A DNA stretch of 64,000 nt from Glycomyces sambucus (GTDB lineage Bacteria; Actinomycetota; Actinomycetes; Mycobacteriales; Micromonosporaceae). Each line of letters starts with the position of its first letter. The stretch's first letter is position 1. The notes beneath the pieces are model-generated. The model saw nothing but the letters and a program-made list of their open reading frames with translations, was not told the origin of the DNA and did not search any database. The DNA lies in assembly GCF_900102815.1 (NCBI RefSeq), contig NZ_FNGF01000007.1:124001-188000 (forward strand), written 5' to 3'. A program made the position numbers and the translations under genes. Shown one piece after another: positions 59,437 through 64,000 of this stretch.

Positions 59437-61308
59437 TCACACTCCGGTCTCGGCGTCGCGCCCGGCCGAGATGAGCCGGTCGAGGTCGATGAGGGCCTTG
59501 ACGCCCAGGGAGAACGCGGTGCCCGGACGCTCGTCCACGACCTCCTTGGCGTGGCGGATCGTCAGCCCGACCGAGCGGATCTCCTGCGCCAGCGCCGGTC
59601 CGGCGCTCCCCGAGCCGCGCAGCAGCTCCTGGTCGTAGATGTGCTCGGCCTCCACGAGCAGTTCGTGCGCCAGGTCCTCCAGGCTCCGCGAGCGGGCGGG
59701 CTCGGACCCGGCGAACTGGGCGGCGAGCACCATCGCCTCGACCACGCGGATCGTGAAGTGCCAGGACGGGTCGGTGAAGACCTTCTCCAGCTCGGTGAAG
59801 ACCTGCTGCGGCTGGTCCCACAGGCGGGCGGCGCCGCCCTCGCGGATGCGCCTGCGCGCCAGGTGGTCCCACACGAGGTCGGCGACCTGCAGGAGCTGGG
59901 CGCGGGCCTCGATGGTGACCAGGAGGCCGGCGGCGTCGTAGATGCGCTTGAGGAGCAGCGGCGCGAAGTCGACCATGTTCCAGATCATGGCCGGGCCGTC
60001 GAGCTTCTCGATGCCGGCGAGCTCGGCCGTCACGCCGGGGTAGTGCATCTCGACGGCGCGGTCGCCGACGAGGGGGCGGCGGGTGATGCGGCCGCGGTTG
60101 GCGAGTTCGACCAGGACGTTCGCGAGGCGGATGAGGTCGTCGTCGCCGCCGCGCTGGGAGCCGAAGGTCTCGGTGGCGACGGCGCAGACGAGGAGGCTGT
60201 AGTAGTCGTACTCCAGGCCGTCGGTGGTGCGCCAGGGGACGTCTTCGAGGGGCCACTTGGAGCCGCCGCCGAAGGAGGCGACCATGGCCCAGTAGCGGCG
60301 GGTGACGTCGAGGCGGATCTGGAGCGACTGGGAGAGGCGGCGCTCCTCCTCGGTGAGGAGGTTGCGGCGCATGACGCGGTCGGAGAACAGGGTGGCGATG
60401 GCTTCGAGGGCGACCACGGTGAAGTACAGGTAGGGGGCGTCCTCGGCGCGGCCGACGCGCTGGGTGGAGGTGTCGGAGACCTCGGGGATGTCGGGGGCCT
60501 TCTCCACGACCGACCAGGACCAGCCGATCTCGAAGAGCTTCGTGGGGGCCTCGACGCCGGCGGTGCCGCCGGAGCCGACAGTGATGGTGCGGAGGGTCGC
60601 GATGATCTCCGCGGCCGCCTCCCGGAAGCGGCGCACGATCTTGCGGTCGGGCTGGCCGTCGACGTTGATAAGGGCGATGAGCTGGCGGCCGAAGTCGTCG
60701 TCGGCGTCGAAGGTGGAGACGGCGAAGGAGCGCAGGAGGCCGGTGATCGCGCCGAGGAGGCGGCGGTGGACGACGCGCTCGACGTGGTGGAGCTCTTCGA
60801 CGAGGTCGGCGCGGCCCATGCGGTCGACGGTGGGCGAGAAGTCGGCGAGGAAGGTGAGCGCGGTGAGGCTCAGGGGGATCGCGAGGGCGAAGCCCTCGGT
60901 GACGTCGATGGCGCGCTGCTCGGCGGTGGCCTTGCGGTTCTTGTCGACGCGGTGCATGTTGGCGCCGCCGGAGTAGACGGGGACGCCGTCGGCGTCGACG
61001 TGCTTCTCCATGTACTCCTTGACGAGCCGCATGATCCGGATGGGGATCTCGACGGCGTCGCCGAGCCCGGAGAGGGCGTCGAGGACGGCGTCGCTGGTGG
61101 CGTCGGGGTCGGCGTAGCGCAGGTCGGGGAGTTCCTGGGCGGGGTAGAGCAGGCACAGGAGCTGCTGGGCGTCGCCGACGGCGTCGGAGGGGTTGCGGCC
61201 GCCCCAGAACCACTCGCGGCGCCGCGAGCCGTCCTCGGCGGGGCGCCAGCTGAAGGCGATCTGCGCCCGCCAGATGTCGAGGAGCTGCTGCCGAGGCTGC
61301 ATCTTCAC
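59437..61308 (-). CDS. SCO2524-family protein (function unknown)
   Basis: This 623-residue, largely helical soluble protein begins MKMQPRQQLLDIWRAQIAF and has a REWFWGGRNPSDAVGDAQQLLCLLYPA block near residue 30 (here across about 31-57), both as remembered for the SCO2524 family. There is no known catalytic motif. First gene of the three-gene operon; its stop overlaps an alternative GTG of the P-loop gene. GTG 61308 or ATG 61302 could be the start; neither has a clear RBS. Confidence 0.7.
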   Translation of the reverse strand: MKMQPRQQLLDIWRAQIAFSWRPAEDGSRRREWFWGGRNPSDAVGDAQQLLCLLYPAQELPDLRYADPDATSDAVLDALSGLGDAVEIPIRIMRLVKEYMEKHVDADGVPVYSGGANMHRVDKNRKATAEQRAIDVTEGFALAIPLSLTALTFLADFSPTVDRMGRADLVEELHHVERVVHRRLLGAITGLLRSFAVSTFDADDDFGRQLIALINVDGQPDRKIVRRFREAAAEIIATLRTITVGSGGTAGVEAPTKLFEIGWSWSVVEKAPDIPEVSDTSTQRVGRAEDAPYLYFTVVALEAIATLFSDRVMRRNLLTEEERRLSQSLQIRLDVTRRYWAMVASFGGGSKWPLEDVPWRTTDGLEYDYYSLLVCAVATETFGSQRGGDDDLIRLANVLVELANRGRITRRPLVGDRAVEMHYPGVTAELAGIEKLDGPAMIWNMVDFAPLLLKRIYDAAGLLVTIEARAQLLQVADLVWDHLARRRIREGGAARLWDQPQQVFTELEKVFTDPSWHFTIRVVEAMVLAAQFAGSEPARSRSLEDLAHELLVEAEHIYDQELLRGSGSAGPALAQEIRSVGLTIRHAKEVVDERPGTAFSLGVKALIDLDRLISAGRDAETGV

Positions 61309-61507
61309 AGGGGACCACCGCCGTACGCTCGGGGACCGAAACGGACAGGTTCACTATGGCATGTCGATGCGACGCAACCGGACTCACAGAACGTGGTTTG
61401 TCGGCTACCCGACAGTCACGGAGCGTCCGCGGGCGGTCGCCCGCGCGTCTTACCGGTAGGGCCCGCGGACCGGAGCCACCGGACCGCCCCTGGCACGAGG
61501 AGTCCAC

Positions 61508-61717
61508 ATGGTCGAGATGATCCTCGCCGGCGTCATCGTCGGCGCGGTCGCCGCGGCGGCCGTCATCACCGGCGCCCGGGACCGGCGCAAGCGCCGCCGC
61601 CTGCGCGACGACGACGAGTTCGACGGCGCGAGTCCCGCCCCGATCCCCGGCGGCTGGCACGCCGCCGGAGGCTACAACGTCGGGATCACCAGCGGCATGG
61701 ACGCGGGCAGCGACTGA
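61508..61717 (+). CDS. Small single-helix membrane protein
   Basis: This is a 69-residue protein with one N-terminal transmembrane helix (ILAGVIVGAVAAAAVITG), then a strongly basic RDRRKRRRLR stop-transfer and a hydrophilic tail with Gly and Pro. GAGGAG precedes ATG 61508. It is divergent from the SCO2524-type gene across 199 bases and converges on a GNAT gene. The role is unknown; it could be a membrane partner of the neighbouring operon. Confidence 0.65.
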   Translation: MVEMILAGVIVGAVAAAAVITGARDRRKRRRLRDDDEFDGASPAPIPGGWHAAGGYNVGITSGMDAGSD

Positions 61718-61721
61718 GCGC

Positions 61722-62252
61722 TCAGGCCCGCAGCTCGTAGACGCGGCAGGGGACGTCGAGTCCCGGGACCACGGTCTCGCGTTCGAGGGCCATGCCCAGC
61801 TTCTCGGCGACGCGGACCGAGGCCGCGTTCTCGGCGTGGACGCACGAGACGACCCGGTCGAGGCCGAGGTCGCCGAACGCGAAGCCGACCACCGCGCGGG
61901 CGGCCTCGGGCGCGTAGCCGCGGCCCCAGCGGCCGCGGGCGATCCGCCACCCGACCTCGGTGGCGGGCAGGATCTCCGGCAGGAACGAGGGCGTCGCGAG
62001 GATCCCGAGCCCGACGAGGTCGCCGGTGGCGCGCTCGGACACGGCGAACGCGCCCCAGCCGTGCTCGTCCCAGTGGGCCGCGGCCTTCGCGCACAGGGCC
62101 TCGGTCTGCTCCGGGGTGCGCGGCGCGCCGGACCCGATGTAGCGCATGACCTCCGGGTCGGCGTTGATCGCCGCGAGGTCCTTCGCGTCCGACTCGGCGA
62201 GCGGACGCAGGGACAGGCGTTCGGTCTTCAGTTCCACGGAGAGGATCCTCAT
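61722..62252 (-). CDS. GNAT acetyltransferase (RimJ/RimL-like)
   Basis: This 176-residue protein has LKTERLSLRPLAESDAKDLA at the N-terminus, the VGWRIARGRWGRGYAPEAARA acetyl-CoA loop (Q/RxxGxG/A region, about residues 99-119) and the closing SVRVAEKLGMALERE. Such enzymes often acetylate protein N-termini or small molecules. ATG 62252 overlaps the DUF4233 gene stop by four bases, so it is part of the folC operon. Confidence 0.9.
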   Translation of the reverse strand: MRILSVELKTERLSLRPLAESDAKDLAAINADPEVMRYIGSGAPRTPEQTEALCAKAAAHWDEHGWGAFAVSERATGDLVGLGILATPSFLPEILPATEVGWRIARGRWGRGYAPEAARAVVGFAFGDLGLDRVVSCVHAENAASVRVAEKLGMALERETVVPGLDVPCRVYELRA

Positions 62253-62671
62253 CGTCTGGGAGGCAGGCCGAGCTGGCGCTTGACGTGCCAGCAGTAGCCC
62301 CACACGCAGGCGAACACGATCCCCGCGACGCCGAGCGACCAGTGGATCGGCCAGCACGCGATCACCGCGACCTGGAGCACCGCGCCCGCGGGCCAGATCC
62401 ACGGGCGCTTCGCCATGCCCGCCAGGACGACCGCGGCGAGCACCAGGGCGACGATCGCGATCGTCGCGGGCGCGGGGTCGTCGAGGATGATCCGCATCGG
62501 GACGATCGCCAGCAGCAGCGCCAGCGCCTCGAACGCGAGGGCCATCGCCGCGAGGCCGCGCGCGGCGCGGGCCGGGTCGCGCAGGCCCGAGCGGTTCGGG
62601 TCCGGCTCCTCCCAGGGGGCCTCGGCGTCCTCGGGCCGCTCCGGGTGCTCGTGGTCGCCGGGGTCAGCCAC
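62249..62671 (-). CDS. DUF4233 membrane protein
   Basis: This is a 140-residue protein with a hydrophilic acidic head of about 35 residues and four hydrophobic segments, ending in ACVWGYCWHVKRQL. DUF4233 genes follow folC in most actinobacteria, as here; their role is unknown. GTG 62671 overlaps the folC stop by 8 bases. Confidence 0.88.
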   Translation of the reverse strand: MADPGDHEHPERPEDAEAPWEEPDPNRSGLRDPARAARGLAAMALAFEALALLLAIVPMRIILDDPAPATIAIVALVLAAVVLAGMAKRPWIWPAGAVLQVAVIACWPIHWSLGVAGIVFACVWGYCWHVKRQLGLPPRR

Positions 62672-64000
62672 GGCGGCCCACCAGGATGCGGCGGGCGTCG
62701 GCGACGGTGAACACCGAGCCGGTGACGAGGACGCCCCCGCCCGACTCGTACAGGTCGTCGGCCTCCTCGGCGAGCTCGATGCCGCGGGCGATCGCGTCGC
62801 GCAGGTGCGGGTACACGTGGACGCGCTCCTCGCCGAAGACCTCCACGGCGAGCTTCGCGAGCGTCGCCGCGGGCATCGCCCGGTCCGAGGACGACTTCGT
62901 GATGACGATCTCGTCGAGGACCGGTTCCAGGAGTTCGAGCATGTGGTCGACCTCCTTGTCCGCGAGCATCCCCACGACGCCGACGAGCTTGCGGAAGTTG
63001 AACGACTCCTCCACGGCCTTCGCCATGGCCTCCATGCCCGCCGGGTTGTGCGCCGCGTCGAGGACGACCGCGGGCTCGTTGCGCACGACCTCCAGGCGGC
63101 CCGGGGAGGCGAACTCCGCGAACGCCTGGCCGACCACCTCGGCGTCGAGGGCCTTCGGCTCGCCCGCGCCGAGGAGCACCTCGACGGCCGCGAGCGCGAG
63201 CGCCGCGTTGTGCGCCTGGTACTCGCCGTGCAACGGCAGGAACAGGTCCTGGTAGCGGGCGGCGCGGGTCTCGATCGTGACGAGCTGCCCGCCGACGGCG
63301 ACCTCGCGGGAGGTCACCTCGAAGCCGCGGCCCTCGGGGACGAGCTTGGCGCCCATCGACTGCGCGCGGCGCAGCAGCGGCTCCATCGCCGAGCGCTCCT
63401 GCACGGAGGTGACGAGTGTCGAGCCCTCGTGGACGATCCCGGCCTTCATGGTCGCGATCTCGGCGATGGTCTCGCCGAGCCACTTCGTGTGGTCGATGCC
63501 GATCGGGGTGATGACCGCGACCTCGGCGTTGAGGACGTTCGTCGAGTCGGTCTCGCCGCCCAGCCCGACCTCGATGACGCCGACGTCGATCGGGGTGTCG
63601 GCGAACGCGCCCATGGCGAGCGCGACGGTCATCTCGAAGTACGTCAGCGACTCGGTGGCCTCGCGGTCGACGAGCTCGGCCAGCGGCGCGATCTCGTAGT
63701 ACTGCTGGGCGAGCCGCTCGGGGCTGATGGGCTCGCCGTCGACGCAGATTCGCTCGGTCACGTCGTTGAGGTGCGGCGAGGTGAACATGCCCGTGCGCAG
63801 GCCGTGCCCGCGCAGCAGCCGCTCGATCATGCGGGTGGTCGACGTCTTGCCGTTGGTGCCGGTGACGTGGACCGACCGGAACGACCGCTGCGGGTCGCCC
63901 ATGAGGTCGAGGAGCTGCTTGATGCGGTCGAGCGTGAAGTCCCAGCGGGAGAACCCGCGGGATTCAAGCGCCGCTTCGACTTGCGCCAGTTCGGCGTTCA
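62664..64000 (-). CDS. folC: Folylpolyglutamate synthase/dihydrofolate synthase (5' truncated)
   Basis: At least 445 codons run off the window edge. The enzyme adds glutamates to folates. The ATP loop VTGTNGKTST is present, with SPHLNDVTERICVDG and IEVGLGGETDSTNVL, the carbamylated-lysine region MKAGIVHEGS, and AHNPAGMEAM in the C-terminal domain. The sequence continues in frame to base 64000 with NAELAQVEAALESRG, so the start lies outside the window. First seen gene of the folC-DUF4233-GNAT operon. Confidence 0.96.
   Translation of the reverse strand, partial: NAELAQVEAALESRGFSRWDFTLDRIKQLLDLMGDPQRSFRSVHVTGTNGKTSTTRMIERLLRGHGLRTGMFTSPHLNDVTERICVDGEPISPERLAQQYYEIAPLAELVDREATESLTYFEMTVALAMGAFADTPIDVGVIEVGLGGETDSTNVLNAEVAVITPIGIDHTKWLGETIAEIATMKAGIVHEGSTLVTSVQERSAMEPLLRRAQSMGAKLVPEGRGFEVTSREVAVGGQLVTIETRAARYQDLFLPLHGEYQAHNAALALAAVEVLLGAGEPKALDAEVVGQAFAEFASPGRLEVVRNEPAVVLDAAHNPAGMEAMAKAVEESFNFRKLVGVVGMLADKEVDHMLELLEPVLDEIVITKSSSDRAMPAATLAKLAVEVFGEERVHVYPHLRDAIARGIELAEEADDLYESGGGVLVTGSVFTVADARRILVGRRG

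Overview
The window is high-GC DNA from an actinobacterium. The evidence is the RNA polymerase and ribosomal gene cluster with actinobacterial-type proteins, a TTG-started rpoB, an AdnAB-type helicase-nuclease, a translational T-box before ileS, the folC-DUF4233 pair, and proteins of the families named after Streptomyces SCO2521-SCO2524. The genus cannot be fixed by eye; a Glycomyces-like relative is only a guess. I saw no tRNA or rRNA genes, insertion sequence, prophage or CRISPR array.

Layout. 1-1.1 kb: the start of a membrane protein gene on the minus strand, a MazEF-type toxin-antitoxin pair, and a tiny orphan ribbon-helix-helix gene convergent with it. 1.1-16.1 kb (minus strand): the secE-nusG-rplK-rplA-rplJ-rplL-rpoB-rpoC transcription/translation cluster. 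Two paralogous secreted lipoprotein genes sit between rplL and rpoB. 16.2-19.4 kb: a GbsR/MarR-type regulator divergent from a two-gene ABC exporter, with a perfect 18-bp palindrome between them. 19.4-25.7 kb: adnA-adnB, for double-strand break end resection. 25.7-27 kb: a lipoprotein and a Doc-type toxin-antitoxin pair, bracketed by two nearly identical hairpins.

27-34 kb: ileS behind a T-box riboswitch, back to back with a fused anthranilate synthase gene behind a Trp-codon leader-peptide attenuator; then a small secreted protein and a RibD/DHFR-type reductase. 34.3-39 kb: an acidic PepSY protein divergent from an OmpR-type two-component system, with a shared array of CTGAAG boxes, and an LPXTG surface protein convergent with the kinase.

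39.1-53.7 kb: a CsaA-like protein, then an almost complete purine catabolic cluster on the minus strand: OHCU decarboxylase, HIU hydrolase, urate oxidase, three xanthine dehydrogenase subunits, a guanine/8-oxoguanine deaminase-like enzyme, XdhC, an allophanate-hydrolase C-domain-like protein, allantoinase and allantoicase. It is divergent from a PucR-type activator and a MobA-like nucleotidyltransferase that would supply molybdenum cofactor. Together these would take guanine or xanthine through urate to allantoate and ureidoglycolate. A four-copy 108-bp tandem repeat, open in one frame, lies inside this operon.

53.8-64 kb: ndk, a membrane-anchored VOC-domain fusion protein, the poorly characterised SCO2521/2522/2523/2524-family cluster with a variant P-loop protein, a small membrane protein, a GNAT acetyltransferase, a DUF4233 protein and the 5'-truncated folC. 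The SCO252x cluster is the best candidate here for an undescribed system. It sits between DUF4233 and ndk, which are usually neighbours in actinobacteria.
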